Below, one piece after another: positions 52,528 through 62,242 of a stretch of 64,000 nucleotides of DNA. A model generated the notes under the pieces. The model worked only from the letters and a program-made list of their open reading frames with translations. It searched no databases and was not told the DNA's origin. The position numbers and the translations under genes are program-made. Numbering within the stretch: the stretch's first letter is position 1; the number at the start of each line of letters is the position of its first letter. The DNA comes from Pedobacter sp. ISL-64 (GTDB lineage: Bacteria > Bacteroidota > Bacteroidia > Sphingobacteriales > Sphingobacteriaceae). The stretch spans positions 62,001 to 126,000 of the forward strand of contig NZ_JAGGPU010000008.1 of assembly GCF_018613605.1 (NCBI RefSeq), given 5' to 3'.

Positions 52528-53451
52528 TTAAATAAGTGAAACTTTTTCAGTTACCAACTGTTGTAACAGGTTTGTAGGTGCTGATGCATCCAGCCAAATG
52601 ATCTCAATGCTGTCCTTTTCCATTTTCCTGAAAAAGGTATTTTGCCGTTTAGCGTATTGGCAAATGGCAGTTCCAAGTTTCAGCTTTAGCTCATCAAAAG
52701 TGAATAGGCCATCCAGATAGTTAACGATAAATTTATATTCCAATCCGTAAAAGACCAATATTTCTTTACTAATACCTTCTTTAAGCAATTGTGCTACCTC
52801 CTCAATTAAGCCAGATTTAAATCTTTGATCGAGTCTTGCCAGGATTTTGGAGCGTGTTATTTCGACTTCATTCTTTAAACCAAAAATAATGGGTTTAAGC
52901 GCTGGCCTATTTATAAATGGTAATTGATTGTTTTTTAGATATTCTGCTATCTCTATGGCTCGTATTAGTCTCTTTTTAGAAGATAGATCGACATGACTGT
53001 GGTCTTGATGATTAGTGTTTTTTAGTTTAGCAATCAGTTCTTCTTTGGATGAAAAGCTCAACTCTTCCCTTAATTTTTCATTTACCGGAATAGCTGTATA
53101 GGTTTGATTTTGCAAAAGGCTGTGAATATACATTCCTGTTCCACCGCAAAGGATAGTTATTTTGTTCTTTTGTGTTATAGATTCAAAGGCTTGATAGAAG
53201 TCGTTTTTAAAAGCGTCTACATGATAACGTTCGCCAGGTTCTAAAATATCAATTAAATGGTAAGGAATTGTTTTTCCGTTTATATGGTACTCCTGCAAAT
53301 CTTTACCGGTACCAATATCCATTCGTTTAAATATCTGACGGCTATCGGCACTAATAATTTCTCCATTTAAAGCATCCGCTACACTTACCGCTAACTTAGT
53401 TTTGCCCGATGCCGTTGCACCTAAAATGACCATGAGGTTGTGCCTATCCAT
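52528..53451 (-). CDS. miaA: tRNA dimethylallyltransferase
   Basis: 307 residues. P-loop ILGATASGKTKLAVSVA, then ISADSRQIFKRMDIGTGK, HLIDILEPGERYHVDAF, ILCGGTGMYIHSLL and CQYAKRQNTFFRK, all MiaA hallmarks. It adds a dimethylallyl group to A37 of tRNAs reading U-initial codons. Its ATG overlaps the last base of the upstream gene (TAATG-type junction), indicating translational coupling with a GNAT-like protein. Confidence 0.96.
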   Translation of the reverse strand: MDRHNLMVILGATASGKTKLAVSVADALNGEIISADSRQIFKRMDIGTGKDLQEYHINGKTIPYHLIDILEPGERYHVDAFKNDFYQAFESITQKNKITILCGGTGMYIHSLLQNQTYTAIPVNEKLREELSFSSKEELIAKLKNTNHQDHSHVDLSSKKRLIRAIEIAEYLKNNQLPFINRPALKPIIFGLKNEVEITRSKILARLDQRFKSGLIEEVAQLLKEGISKEILVFYGLEYKFIVNYLDGLFTFDELKLKLGTAICQYAKRQNTFFRKMEKDSIEIIWLDASAPTNLLQQLVTEKVSLI

Positions 53452-54233
53452 TAAAATTTGAGAATAAATTTTAAACTTCCTGTGTTAAATACTTCTTGAC
53501 CAGAAGTTTGGCTGTCCTTTTTAATTAGCCGGTTTAGATTTTCATCCAGAACATAAGTCTGGGGTGCTAAAACTGCGGTTTGCTTAAAACCTAACTTAAT
53601 ATAGGCCTCTCCTGCCGACCAGTCACGATCTGCATAAGTCATCAGATCATTAGGTTTATATGTTTCAGCGAAAAAGGAAATCAGTTTACTTAGCCCCCCG
53701 GTAATCGAATAACCAGCTTTAACCGCAAACCTGATCAATTCTGCCGATCTATAATTTTCGGTATGATTCATTTTGCGTAGTGCCGAAAAAGTAGCAACAG
53801 CCACAAGTTCGTCTTTTTCAAATAAACCAATTTTATAGCGGCTACTTACTGATCCCTGCAAGTGATTTTCAATTAAAAAAGAATCAGATACTGGTTTAGT
53901 AATTTTAATTACTTTGGTTTTTCTACCGTGAATACGGATATTTTTGCCAAGTAAAGATTTTATTCTCCCTAAAACCTGACCTGATTTTGATTGCCACAAA
54001 TCTTCCCAAAGGTGAATGAGTTTAGTGCCTTCCTGATGATGTCTTTCTTGCAGCTCTATGAGATCTTGGGAGGTAAACTTATTGTTTAAACTTACCAGAT
54101 GTATAACTAATTGATGATCAATCCGTAATAACCGAAACTCATCCACTGAAGCAAAGAAGCACACCATTTTGTGATTAGCAAGCGCTAAACATAATTGATG
54201 ATGCCAGTTACAATCAGGAATTAAATTATTCAA
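53451..54233 (-). CDS. GNAT-like protein related to phage Hef-type/endonuclease-associated domain
   Basis: 260 residues from TTG 54233. The C-terminal half (about 115-235) reads NHLQGSVSSRYKIGLFEKDE, LVAVATFSALR, RFAVKAGYSITGGLSKLISF, DLMTYADRDWSAGEAYIKLG. This pattern of polar ligand-binding loop, G-S-K-L helix and YADRRWS is what I remember from phage- and homing-endonuclease-associated proteins and resembles an acyltransferase (GNAT) fold. The N-terminal ~110 residues are not recognised. No DNA-cleavage motif is seen. Its stop overlaps the miaA start by one base, an unexpected partnership. Confidence 0.6.
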   Translation of the reverse strand: MNNLIPDCNWHHQLCLALANHKMVCFFASVDEFRLLRIDHQLVIHLVSLNNKFTSQDLIELQERHHQEGTKLIHLWEDLWQSKSGQVLGRIKSLLGKNIRIHGRKTKVIKITKPVSDSFLIENHLQGSVSSRYKIGLFEKDELVAVATFSALRKMNHTENYRSAELIRFAVKAGYSITGGLSKLISFFAETYKPNDLMTYADRDWSAGEAYIKLGFKQTAVLAPQTYVLDENLNRLIKKDSQTSGQEVFNTGSLKFILKF

Positions 54234-54287
54234 TCAGCAGAAGATTATTCAGAAAAATTATCTGCTGCAAATTTAACCATCAGATTG

Positions 54288-54650
54288 TTAAATCCATTCT
54301 TTTTCTTTAAAGTTAGTATGGATAATTTCTACTAAAGTTTCTACTTCCTTTAATTTGGCATCATCGAGGGCCGAAATTTTAAAACCTGCTTTGTTTTGAC
54401 CAAAATCGCTTAAATTATGATTTGTTGTAGAAAACTCATCGGTATTGATTTTAACTTCTACGGCGATCCCATTAATATAAACGCCAGTAAAAAAGCGCTC
54501 AGTTACTTTTTCACCGTTTAACGCTATATTTTTTTCGCTGTAAAGATCATATCCGCTCTCCGAATTTTCGTGTACCGTATATCCGCGGGCGGCGTAGGGT
54601 TGTATTCCGGCCCGAATGGTCTGAAAAATTTCAACAAGATCAGTTTTCAT
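54288..54650 (-). CDS. Hypothetical protein, 120 residues
   Basis: Soluble, no signal peptide, mixed alpha/beta by eye. Begins MKTDLVEIFQTIRAGIQPYA; middle is rich in polar residues; ends with a helix KLKEVETLVEIIHTNFKEKE. No family recognised. ATG start is clear. It lies 54 bases upstream of the GNAT-like gene on the same strand and may be part of the same transcript. Confidence 0.6.
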   Translation of the reverse strand: MKTDLVEIFQTIRAGIQPYAARGYTVHENSESGYDLYSEKNIALNGEKVTERFFTGVYINGIAVEVKINTDEFSTTNHNLSDFGQNKAGFKISALDDAKLKEVETLVEIIHTNFKEKEWI

Positions 54651-54701
54651 AATTGCATTTGATTTTAGAATTAAACACTACAATACAATTATTGTTTAGT
54701 T

Positions 54702-55796
54702 TTATTCATCAAGCCACCAGTTTTCTGTAGGCAAATATTCATTTAAGATTATTGTTTCACCTAATTTTGGGGTAACCAAAGGAAGCTGCTTTGCTGCTGC
54801 CGCTACAACGACTCTTTTAACAGGCTCATTCCAGGGGTGCATGGCTAAACTAAATTTGCCCCAATGCACTGGCATTAAAACTTTTGCTTTTAAATCGATT
54901 GCGGCCTGCACCGTTTCTTCGGGAAACATATGGATGTGCGGCCAATAGGCATTGTACTGCCCACACTCGAGCAGGGCTAAATCAAAAGGACCAAACTCCT
55001 CACCTATTTTAGCGAAGTGTATATCATAACCAGAATCGCCTCCTAAAAATAGTTGGCAGTTTGCAGTTTTCAATACGAAGGCCGACCAAAGGGTTTGATT
55101 CCTTTTAAACTTCCTCCCGGTAAAATGCCTTGCCGGTACTGCTGTTAATTGCAAGCTATTAAACAATGTTAGTGATTCGTTCCAGTACAGTTCATTTATC
55201 TTTTCTGTCTTAATTCCCCACCGCTCCAGGTGTGAACCCACTCCCAGCGAAGCAACAATGGTTTTAACTTGTGGCACAATTTTTAAAATACTATGATAAT
55301 CCAGATGATCGTAATGGTCGTGTGTAATGATCAGGATATCGATATTTCTAAATTCTTCTGCTTTTACTACATCAGTACCTAAAAAAGCCTTACTTCCAAT
55401 AGATAAAAATGGAGATGGGGTTTTGCTAAAGACAGGATCAACCAGAATCCTTAAGCCATCAATTTTGATCAGGTAAGATGAGTGTCCAAACCAGATAATT
55501 TCAGGGGCATTGCTTTTAGGGCTTCCGTTTAGGTTAGGTGTAATAAAAGGACGTGCTTTATTTGGAGCCTTATTAGGATGTTTTTCGAAAAAAAATGCTT
55601 TTAAAACTTTAAAAAAGCTAACACCTTCAGGTTGCATTAATGTTATTGACTGATTTTGCAATGCACCATCACGATAGTTAGCCAGGTGGTGGATTTTTTC
55701 CAATCGTAATCCCTTTGGCAAACGGCCAAAAACCGGGAGGTTCGTAATAATGAAGAAGGCGATTACGAGAAAAAGTAAAATGTATACAGCTATCAT
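54702..55796 (-). CDS. MBL-fold metallo-hydrolase, membrane-anchored (UlaG / NAPE-PLD-like)
   Basis: 364 residues. One N-terminal membrane segment (MIAVYILLFLVIAFFIITNL), then a metallo-beta-lactamase fold with the metal motif ITHDHYDHLDYHS (HxHxDH), WFGHSSYLIKIDGLRILVDPVF, PARHFTGR, LGGDSGYD, and LMPVHWGKFSLA. This is the layout of NAPE-phospholipase D-like hydrolases and related proteins; lipid phosphodiesterase activity is possible but unproven. Followed by a 120-residue hypothetical gene. Confidence 0.85.
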   Translation of the reverse strand: MIAVYILLFLVIAFFIITNLPVFGRLPKGLRLEKIHHLANYRDGALQNQSITLMQPEGVSFFKVLKAFFFEKHPNKAPNKARPFITPNLNGSPKSNAPEIIWFGHSSYLIKIDGLRILVDPVFSKTPSPFLSIGSKAFLGTDVVKAEEFRNIDILIITHDHYDHLDYHSILKIVPQVKTIVASLGVGSHLERWGIKTEKINELYWNESLTLFNSLQLTAVPARHFTGRKFKRNQTLWSAFVLKTANCQLFLGGDSGYDIHFAKIGEEFGPFDLALLECGQYNAYWPHIHMFPEETVQAAIDLKAKVLMPVHWGKFSLAMHPWNEPVKRVVVAAAAKQLPLVTPKLGETIILNEYLPTENWWLDE

Positions 55797-55886
55797 TTTT
55801 TAAAATTAATAAAACCAAAGTAGGAATATGATTTTAAAAAAGAAGCCTGAGTTACATATATGACGTATGGATTACTTCAGCTAAAG

Positions 55887-55920
55887 AAAAAAAGTCCTTC
55901 TATTAGTGAAGGACTTTTAA
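55887..55920 (-). terminator. Terminator after susD-like gene
   Basis: Perfect arms AAAGTCCTTC / GAAGGACTTT (55891-55900 and 55908-55917), 7-base loop, T run on the minus strand. Confidence 0.85.
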
Positions 55921-55937
55921 TTGTGAGTGATAGTGCG

Positions 55938-57494
55938 TTATTTTAATAGCCACATGGTTTGGTTTACATCATCGCTCCCCCCATACTGACTTGCAACTGC
56001 AAGAGATAGATTAGCCGAATTGTAACTCAGTTCATTTGATGGATATAGCCACCTTAAAGGAAAGTTTGTTGAGGGCGAGTTTAGGTTTGTTGAAGCGTTT
56101 AGTTTAAATACCGGATAACCTGTTCTTCGGTTTTCGAACCACCCCTGGTATTTGTTTCCCTGCAAAAAGCTGGCTACGTATTTTTGTGTAATTACCTGCG
56201 CTATTTGCTGCTCTGTTGAGCCAGTTAAGGCCACAGTAGCAGGAAAGGCATCAATATAAGCTGCATCCATTTTCATGTTGTGATGATAATCGGCCAGATC
56301 AGGTGTATACTGGGCTATGAACTTCATTGAATTTATAATCCCATTAGCATAATAGGTTTGTGCTGGTGTAGCAGTTATCCATCCGCGAATAGTTGCCTCT
56401 GCCAGAATAAACTGTAAGTCCCAATAATTAAAAACGCCTACAGGTTCAGCATTGACAAGATTTACATATCTGATATTGATATCGGTATAATCTTTATTTA
56501 CCCTTCTGGTCTGCAAACTCGAAAACGAATCGGAAGGTTCTATACTTGGATAAGCAGCAATATCAGACTGTGAAACACCAGCAGTAATTTTAACAAGCGA
56601 TGGTTTGGCGTAATAAAACAGTCTCTTATCATTTGTTGTCTTTAATGGCTCTAACAATACATTGGTCAACATTGTATAATTAGATTTCACAAAAGAATTA
56701 CCTGATCCGGCTGGAACATCGCTCCAAGGATAATTTTGACCAGCAGTAGTATTGTAAGCCAATGCAAAATTATCGTTATAATCTCTCATTAATGGGCGGT
56801 TAGCCACGATATCCTTGAAGCGTTCGATTACTTTTAGATCGGCATCTCCTGTTTTTTTGTAGAGATTAATGAGTACATGCAGCTCAAAACTATTGGTTAA
56901 TCTTCTCCATTTATCGGTATTACCTGCAAAAATAGGATCGCCTTCAAAAGTAGCTCCTGAGGTAAATAAAATATTGGCCTGATCCAGTTCACTCAGAATG
57001 CCCAGGAAAACCGCTTTCTGACTATCATATTTAGGTTGTAATATAGCGTCCGACTCACCCTTGACTGCATCAGCATAAGGAATATCGCCAACCTGCATGG
57101 TGGTCATAAAAAACTGCCAGGCCCTGATAAAATGGCCTAACGCCTGATATGATTTTTTTAGGCCATCGCTGGTTGCGTAATTTTCCATGGGCGTAATATT
57201 ACGTAAGAGGGTTATTCTGTTAAAATCAGTCCGGCTAATTTTGTTGTATTGAAAATTCTCCTGTCCCTCGCCCCAAGTAAGATACTTACCCAGTAAGAAT
57301 GGTTGCATAAAAGATTTGGTGCTGCTGATATCTCCACGCGTGATATTTAATATCATCCCTGTAGCCAGCATAGCCGAATTTACCTGGGTAGTTGCATTTG
57401 GATTGGTATTAATATCGTCGAACTTACTGCAACCATTACTTAATAGTGCCAATGCTGGCAATAATAAGCTATATTTTAAAAATTTACTTTTCAT
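55938..57494 (-). CDS. SusD/RagB-like outer-membrane lipoprotein
   Basis: 518 residues. Signal peptide with a lipobox (LLPALALLSNGCSKFDDINT; Cys 22 would be lipidated). The start KFDDINTNPNATTQ and the pattern of TPR-like helices (LGHFIRAWQFFMTTMQVGDIPY, AEATIRGW, LQFILAEATIRG) are those of the SusD-like_2 branch. It forms the lid of a SusC barrel and binds oligosaccharide or other nutrient outside the cell. It follows susC by 26 bases. Substrate not readable; no glycoside hydrolase is in the window. Confidence 0.92.
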   Translation of the reverse strand: MKSKFLKYSLLLPALALLSNGCSKFDDINTNPNATTQVNSAMLATGMILNITRGDISSTKSFMQPFLLGKYLTWGEGQENFQYNKISRTDFNRITLLRNITPMENYATSDGLKKSYQALGHFIRAWQFFMTTMQVGDIPYADAVKGESDAILQPKYDSQKAVFLGILSELDQANILFTSGATFEGDPIFAGNTDKWRRLTNSFELHVLINLYKKTGDADLKVIERFKDIVANRPLMRDYNDNFALAYNTTAGQNYPWSDVPAGSGNSFVKSNYTMLTNVLLEPLKTTNDKRLFYYAKPSLVKITAGVSQSDIAAYPSIEPSDSFSSLQTRRVNKDYTDINIRYVNLVNAEPVGVFNYWDLQFILAEATIRGWITATPAQTYYANGIINSMKFIAQYTPDLADYHHNMKMDAAYIDAFPATVALTGSTEQQIAQVITQKYVASFLQGNKYQGWFENRRTGYPVFKLNASTNLNSPSTNFPLRWLYPSNELSYNSANLSLAVASQYGGSDDVNQTMWLLK

Positions 57495-57520
57495 AAAATC
57501 TTCTTTAAAACAATAAATAA

Positions 57521-60500
57521 CTAGAAACCTACCTTCACGTTAAATCCTACCATTCTCATTGATGGTGAGTTTAGGTTCTCGGTATCAACATCGGGATCTG
57601 AGTATTTGAAATTGGTCCACATAAACAGGTTTTGGCCGGTTAAAGAAAAAGACGCGCTCTTTAAACCTAGTTTGGTCGCTGTTTTTGATGGTAAGCTATA
57701 ACCCAGCGAAACTTCGCGCAACTTAATAAACGATGCGTTCTGTACCCTGGCATCACCACCACGGTACCATTGTGCATAGTCCTGATAACCAATAGGTACA
57801 TCATTTACGGCATATTTACGGGTATCGCTGGTAATCTGGCCATATTTATCATAAGTAACACTGCCTGAAACCACTTTAACACCCTGGCCCACATAATTAT
57901 TCTGCCCTAGCACGACCTGATTGTAACGGTATTCGTTATCTGTTTCGGGAGCGGTACCAGAATCGAACATTTTATCGTATACGTAATTGTACATCAAACC
58001 ACCAATACGGCCATCAATATTAATGCCCAGCGACCATTTTTTATAAGTGAAGTTATTGATAAAGCCAAAACTGAAATCGGGTTCACCGTAACCTAGTTTT
58101 TTAACATAGTCGCTCCAAACCGGATAACCGCTTTCGTGAATTACATTGCCCTCCGGGTCTTTAACCCAATAATTATCCGTATAGGTATCTAACCTTTCTC
58201 CTTTTTTCACCCATAAATTATCAGGTGAGTACACCGGATCGAGATTTACATAATAACGGTGCTGGTTAGACCAGTTGATGGTAGAATACCATTCGAAGTC
58301 TTTATTCCTGATCACAGATCCATCAACAGTAATTTCAATACCTCTTCTTTCGTACGTTTCTTGGGTATTAACCAAAGTAGATGAGAAACCTGATGATGCA
58401 GGAATTGAAGTGCTTACCTGCTGGTTATAATAATATTTATTAAAATAAGCTACATCAAAATGTAGACGTTTCTTAAATAAATAACCTGCTGCTCCAATCT
58501 CGTAAGTTCTTTGCGCACTTGGCAGCAAGCTGTTACCCAATAACGATGATGGATAGCTCGCAGAGTTTAAAGTATTCCATGCTGCTGTTGTTGTACCGAA
58601 GGTTCTGTTTGTGGCATATACGCCTAAAGCCGTTTTAAATACCGCCCACGAACCACGGATTTTGAACATATCAATTACTTTGGGCAGTTTCACCAATTCT
58701 GAAACTACGATACTCGAACCAATGGATGGATAAAAATAAGAACGTGATGCTTTTGGTTGGGCAGAGTTCCAATCGTTTCTTCCTGTAAAGTCAAGGAAGA
58801 TTGCATCATTATAGCCAACAGAAGCCCTGCTGTACAAACTATTGATCTGCCTGGTGCTATATCCTTGCGATACAGTAGGTGGCTCTACCGAACCAGCTAA
58901 AGAATAAAACGTTGGTGAAATTAGTCCGTTTTTAGTTGTCCCACTTAAGGATTCATCAATGAAATAGTAAACTGTCCCACCGGCCAAAGCATCGATGGTA
59001 AACTTATTCAGTTTCTTTTTATAGCTTAAAATTACATCATCATTGGTACTGAAGCCTTTCGTATCCTGAATAGAATACATACCTTTTGCATTCCATCCGC
59101 TACCGTTAACTGCACCACCACGGGTAGAATAGATATTAGCAGTAGGATTACGGAAGGTAGTTTTGTTATTGTAATTATCATACCCTAAACGTACCAATAA
59201 ATTAAAATCTTGGTTAATCTGGTAATTTGCCGTCACGTTAGCATTCAAGGTATTGGTTTCGATGCCATTTAATTTTTCGTTAGCAATTAAATATGGGTTG
59301 TCGTACCAGTTGGTATACATCCAGTTCTGGGTTTTATAAGGCACTTTCCAGTAATCTTTATAATTGCGGATATCGTATTCGGTACCTGTCCACATAATTA
59401 ACTGGTATAAATAGCCCTGGTTGTTATAACCGCCACCCCAAATCTGATCGGCCCATCGGCGACTTACGCCCATATGGCCTTCCAGTTTAAATTTATCGCT
59501 CAGCTTCATCTCTCCTGCCATGGTTAAATTTACCATGTTCAGGTTCTGGTTCGGAAACTGCCCTTTGTTATAAATATCGTTTAAGCCAATTCTGAAGCTA
59601 CCTTTCTCGCCCGTTTGGGCAATACTAATGTTGTTATTTAAGATAATACCGGTAGACATAAAGTTCTTCAGGTTATCTTTTCCTTTCGATACCAGAGGCA
59701 TATTATCTTCAAACTGCTTGGCAACGGGATTCCAGTCTCTGGCAGTTTTACCTATATCCAGCTTAGGTCCCCAAACATAATCGTTATCGATAACGCCGTT
59801 CTGCCCCCTCCCGTATGAGCTTTGCACGTCGGGTATGGCCAGAAAACCCAATGATGCCATTGTGTTGCTATTCACATCAATTGAAAACCCTTTACCGGAT
59901 GCGCCTTTTTTAGTTGTAATTAACATTACACCGCCTGCCGCCCTGGAACCATACAATGCTGATGCAGTAGGACCTTTAAGTATATCTACACTTTCTATAT
60001 CATCCGTAGGCACATCCCTTAACGACATGTTGCCGTAAGGCACGCCATCAATAACCAGCAAGGCGCTTTCGCCACGTAGCTCGATGGTTGGCCTGGCATT
60101 AAATTCCGTTGAATTTTTAATTACTAAACCTGAAACCCTTCCTGTTAATGAGGTAGCTACATCCACCCCTTTAACAGTTTGCAGCTCTTTACCGGCTACT
60201 TTTTGCACTGCATAACCCAACGATTTTTCGGAACGTTTAATGCCCAGGGCTGTCACCACTACATCTGTTAATTCGGTTGTGGTAGTTTTCAAAGAAATAC
60301 TATAATCCCGCTTACTGTCTATAATAATTTCTCTGGAAGTGTAACCAATATAAGATACAATTAGTGTTGTACCAATATTGGCATTAATGGAAAAATAACC
60401 ATTAGCATCAGTTCTGGTTACGGCTTTTGTTTCTTTAACCATTATACTTGCCCCAACAATCGGCAGATCATTTTCATCCAAAACTTTACCGCTGATGGTT

Positions 60501-60889
60501 TCAAAAAACGGGTTTGATATAAGCTCGTTTTTTTTTCTGAGTACGATTGTTTTATCAAATATTTTGTAGCTCAATAGCTGATTTTTAAAACATAAATTCA
60601 ACACCTGTTCCAGGGGTGCATTTTTAACATCAATACTTACATTGTGGGCATTTTGTAGTTCGAGGTTGTCGTAAAGAAAAACGTATTCGGTTTGTTTCTC
60701 TATCGATTTAAATATCACTTCCATCGAAACATTTTTTTGTTTCAATGTGATGCTCTGACTATAAACACTTGCGCTTACCTGACACAGGCACGCGAATAAA
60801 AATAGTGCGGTTAGCTTCATCACCAATATTAATTGTGTGGACTTACACCGGGTTAATAATCCGTGCGTAAAGAATGTACTAAAATTCAT
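57521..60889 (-). CDS. SusC/RagA TonB-linked receptor with STN domain
   Basis: 1122 residues from ATG 60889 (MNFSTFFTHGLLTRCKSTQL); the frame is open to ATG 60976, but that stretch lies in the conserved sRNA-like element and is not like the family. Signal segment VMKLTALFLFACLCQVSASV; STN domain (about 45-110, SMEVIFKSIEKQTEYVFLYD); carboxypeptidase-regulatory-like domain (about 125-200); plug with ALGIKRSEKSLGYAVQKV and DIESVDILKGPTASALYGSR; then the barrel to the C-terminus (VGFNVKVGF). The STN domain passes a ligand signal to the FecR protein encoded upstream. Works with the SusD gene downstream. Confidence 0.93.
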   Translation of the reverse strand: MNFSTFFTHGLLTRCKSTQLILVMKLTALFLFACLCQVSASVYSQSITLKQKNVSMEVIFKSIEKQTEYVFLYDNLELQNAHNVSIDVKNAPLEQVLNLCFKNQLLSYKIFDKTIVLRKKNELISNPFFETISGKVLDENDLPIVGASIMVKETKAVTRTDANGYFSINANIGTTLIVSYIGYTSREIIIDSKRDYSISLKTTTTELTDVVVTALGIKRSEKSLGYAVQKVAGKELQTVKGVDVATSLTGRVSGLVIKNSTEFNARPTIELRGESALLVIDGVPYGNMSLRDVPTDDIESVDILKGPTASALYGSRAAGGVMLITTKKGASGKGFSIDVNSNTMASLGFLAIPDVQSSYGRGQNGVIDNDYVWGPKLDIGKTARDWNPVAKQFEDNMPLVSKGKDNLKNFMSTGIILNNNISIAQTGEKGSFRIGLNDIYNKGQFPNQNLNMVNLTMAGEMKLSDKFKLEGHMGVSRRWADQIWGGGYNNQGYLYQLIMWTGTEYDIRNYKDYWKVPYKTQNWMYTNWYDNPYLIANEKLNGIETNTLNANVTANYQINQDFNLLVRLGYDNYNNKTTFRNPTANIYSTRGGAVNGSGWNAKGMYSIQDTKGFSTNDDVILSYKKKLNKFTIDALAGGTVYYFIDESLSGTTKNGLISPTFYSLAGSVEPPTVSQGYSTRQINSLYSRASVGYNDAIFLDFTGRNDWNSAQPKASRSYFYPSIGSSIVVSELVKLPKVIDMFKIRGSWAVFKTALGVYATNRTFGTTTAAWNTLNSASYPSSLLGNSLLPSAQRTYEIGAAGYLFKKRLHFDVAYFNKYYYNQQVSTSIPASSGFSSTLVNTQETYERRGIEITVDGSVIRNKDFEWYSTINWSNQHRYYVNLDPVYSPDNLWVKKGERLDTYTDNYWVKDPEGNVIHESGYPVWSDYVKKLGYGEPDFSFGFINNFTYKKWSLGINIDGRIGGLMYNYVYDKMFDSGTAPETDNEYRYNQVVLGQNNYVGQGVKVVSGSVTYDKYGQITSDTRKYAVNDVPIGYQDYAQWYRGGDARVQNASFIKLREVSLGYSLPSKTATKLGLKSASFSLTGQNLFMWTNFKYSDPDVDTENLNSPSMRMVGFNVKVGF

Positions 60890-60899
60890 GATTGAATTT

Positions 60900-61005
60900 G
60901 GGTTTAAAACATAATTGCTTAGATAACTTATTGTGCCTCTGCCGCTGAATAGCTGGCGTAGGCAGTCAATTTCCATATGGTAAATAAAGTGGTACGAACA
61001 CTTTA
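60900..61005 (+). ncRNA. Candidate cis-antisense sRNA opposite the SusC leader (copy A)
   Basis: Plus-strand element lying opposite the SusC 5' leader, between susC and fecR. It shares with copy B (63269-63362): GGGTT...AAACAT..., then GCTTAGATAACTT-(A)-TTGTGCCT (60917-60938), and a 16-base identical AGTGGTACGAACACTT (60988-61003) that forms a hairpin with loop GTACGAA. Copy A has a CTGCC / GGCAG hairpin in place of copy B's CCTGC / GCAGG. Its promoter position (CATGATTG, overlapping the SusC start codon) is degenerate and no T run follows, so it may instead be the target of copy B. DonS-type antisense sRNAs of Bacteroides PULs have the same position. Confidence 0.45.
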
Positions 61006-61087
61006 CGTTGTTGGTAGAGGAAATTGAATGGTTTGGAGTATTATATCTTCATATGCTGCGCTTTATAGTTTAATTTGGTTTGGTTAT

Positions 61088-62242
61088 TTATTTAGGGTTT
61101 ACTGTAATCTGGTTATACTCTACCTTGCAATGAATACCACTGTAAGCCAGCATTTCGATCAATTTTGCCACATTTACATTTCTAGGTATTTTTCCGGTGT
61201 ATTGTTTTGCCGGAATTTTTCCATTATAGATAACGTCGGCATCATACCAACGCGAAATCTGGCGCATTACCGATGGGAGGTCTGATTTTTCAAACTGGAA
61301 ATAACCATTCTTCCAGGCAATTACAGCCTCCAGATCTTCTATTTCACTCACATTAATCCCAGCCGCTTTACTATTAAAGCTCGCCTGTTGGCCAGGTTTC
61401 AGAAGTGCTTTTTTATCGCCGTGTTTAATTTCTACACTACCTTCAAGTAAGGTAGTACGCTCATATGCTTCATCAGCATAAGTATTCACATTAAAATGAG
61501 TACCGAGTACTTTGATATCAGATTGATTGGTATGAACAATAAATGGTTTGGCCTGATTTTTAGCCACCTCGAAATATACCTCTCCAGTAACCTCCACTTT
61601 GCGCTCGTTGCCCGCAAAAGCAGTAGGGAATTTAACCGAAGAGCTTGCATTTAACCATACTTCTGTTCCATCAACCAAAACCAGGTGATATTGACCACCA
61701 CGCGGGGTTATTACGGTATTAATAGCTATAGATTCGGGGTTTGTGTCTCCTGCAAAACGATAGATCAATTCTCCGCTCTTGGTTTTAACTACTTTAACGC
61801 CAAGCTGATCTGCGATTTGACCATCCGAAGCTTTGTTTAGGATGATCTGCGATCCATCGGCTAATAACAGTACGGCATTGTTTCCACCTGGAACAATTGG
61901 TTTTTTATTTGTTTTAGTAGATGTGGTTAAAACACCAGAACGACCTGATTTTCTAAAATAAATATAAGTACCTGCAATTAGAGCGATTAAAATAACCGCA
62001 GCTTTAAAAAACAGTGTATAATTTAATTTAATTCGTCTGGTTTTTGTTGTTGCTTTATTTGCTATTCGTGAAGAAATCTGGCTGAAAATTTGTTTTTTTA
62101 CTTCAATATTTTCAAACTGGTTTTGGTTCAAATCTGCACCATTTATACGATCATACCATTGCTCTACTATCATTTTTTCATCTGATGTAGCGGTTTGATT
62201 ATTATACTTTTCTATTAAATATCTAATGTTGTCGGTATTCAA
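61088..62242 (-). CDS. FecR family anti-sigma factor
   Basis: 384 residues, TTG start (MNTDNIRYLIEKYNNQTATS, a common family start; no ATG until residue 24). Cytoplasmic N-terminus (about 1-70) that would bind the ECF sigma, one membrane helix (about 75-92, FFKAAVILIALIAGTYIYF), a FecR domain (about 165-280; TPRGGQYHLVLVDGTEVWLN, VEVTGEVYFEVAKN), and a C-terminal DUF4974 domain (about 310-384) that would contact the SusC STN domain. It lies between the sigma and susC genes on the same strand, the standard arrangement. Confidence 0.93.
   Translation of the reverse strand: MNTDNIRYLIEKYNNQTATSDEKMIVEQWYDRINGADLNQNQFENIEVKKQIFSQISSRIANKATTKTRRIKLNYTLFFKAAVILIALIAGTYIYFRKSGRSGVLTTSTKTNKKPIVPGGNNAVLLLADGSQIILNKASDGQIADQLGVKVVKTKSGELIYRFAGDTNPESIAINTVITPRGGQYHLVLVDGTEVWLNASSSVKFPTAFAGNERKVEVTGEVYFEVAKNQAKPFIVHTNQSDIKVLGTHFNVNTYADEAYERTTLLEGSVEIKHGDKKALLKPGQQASFNSKAAGINVSEIEDLEAVIAWKNGYFQFEKSDLPSVMRQISRWYDADVIYNGKIPAKQYTGKIPRNVNVAKLIEMLAYSGIHCKVEYNQITVNPK

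Noticed and set aside
60890..60976. Longer SusC start at ATG 60976
   Set aside because: The extra 29 residues are encoded by the conserved sRNA-like element and do not resemble SusC N-termini; ATG 60889 gives a normal signal sequence.
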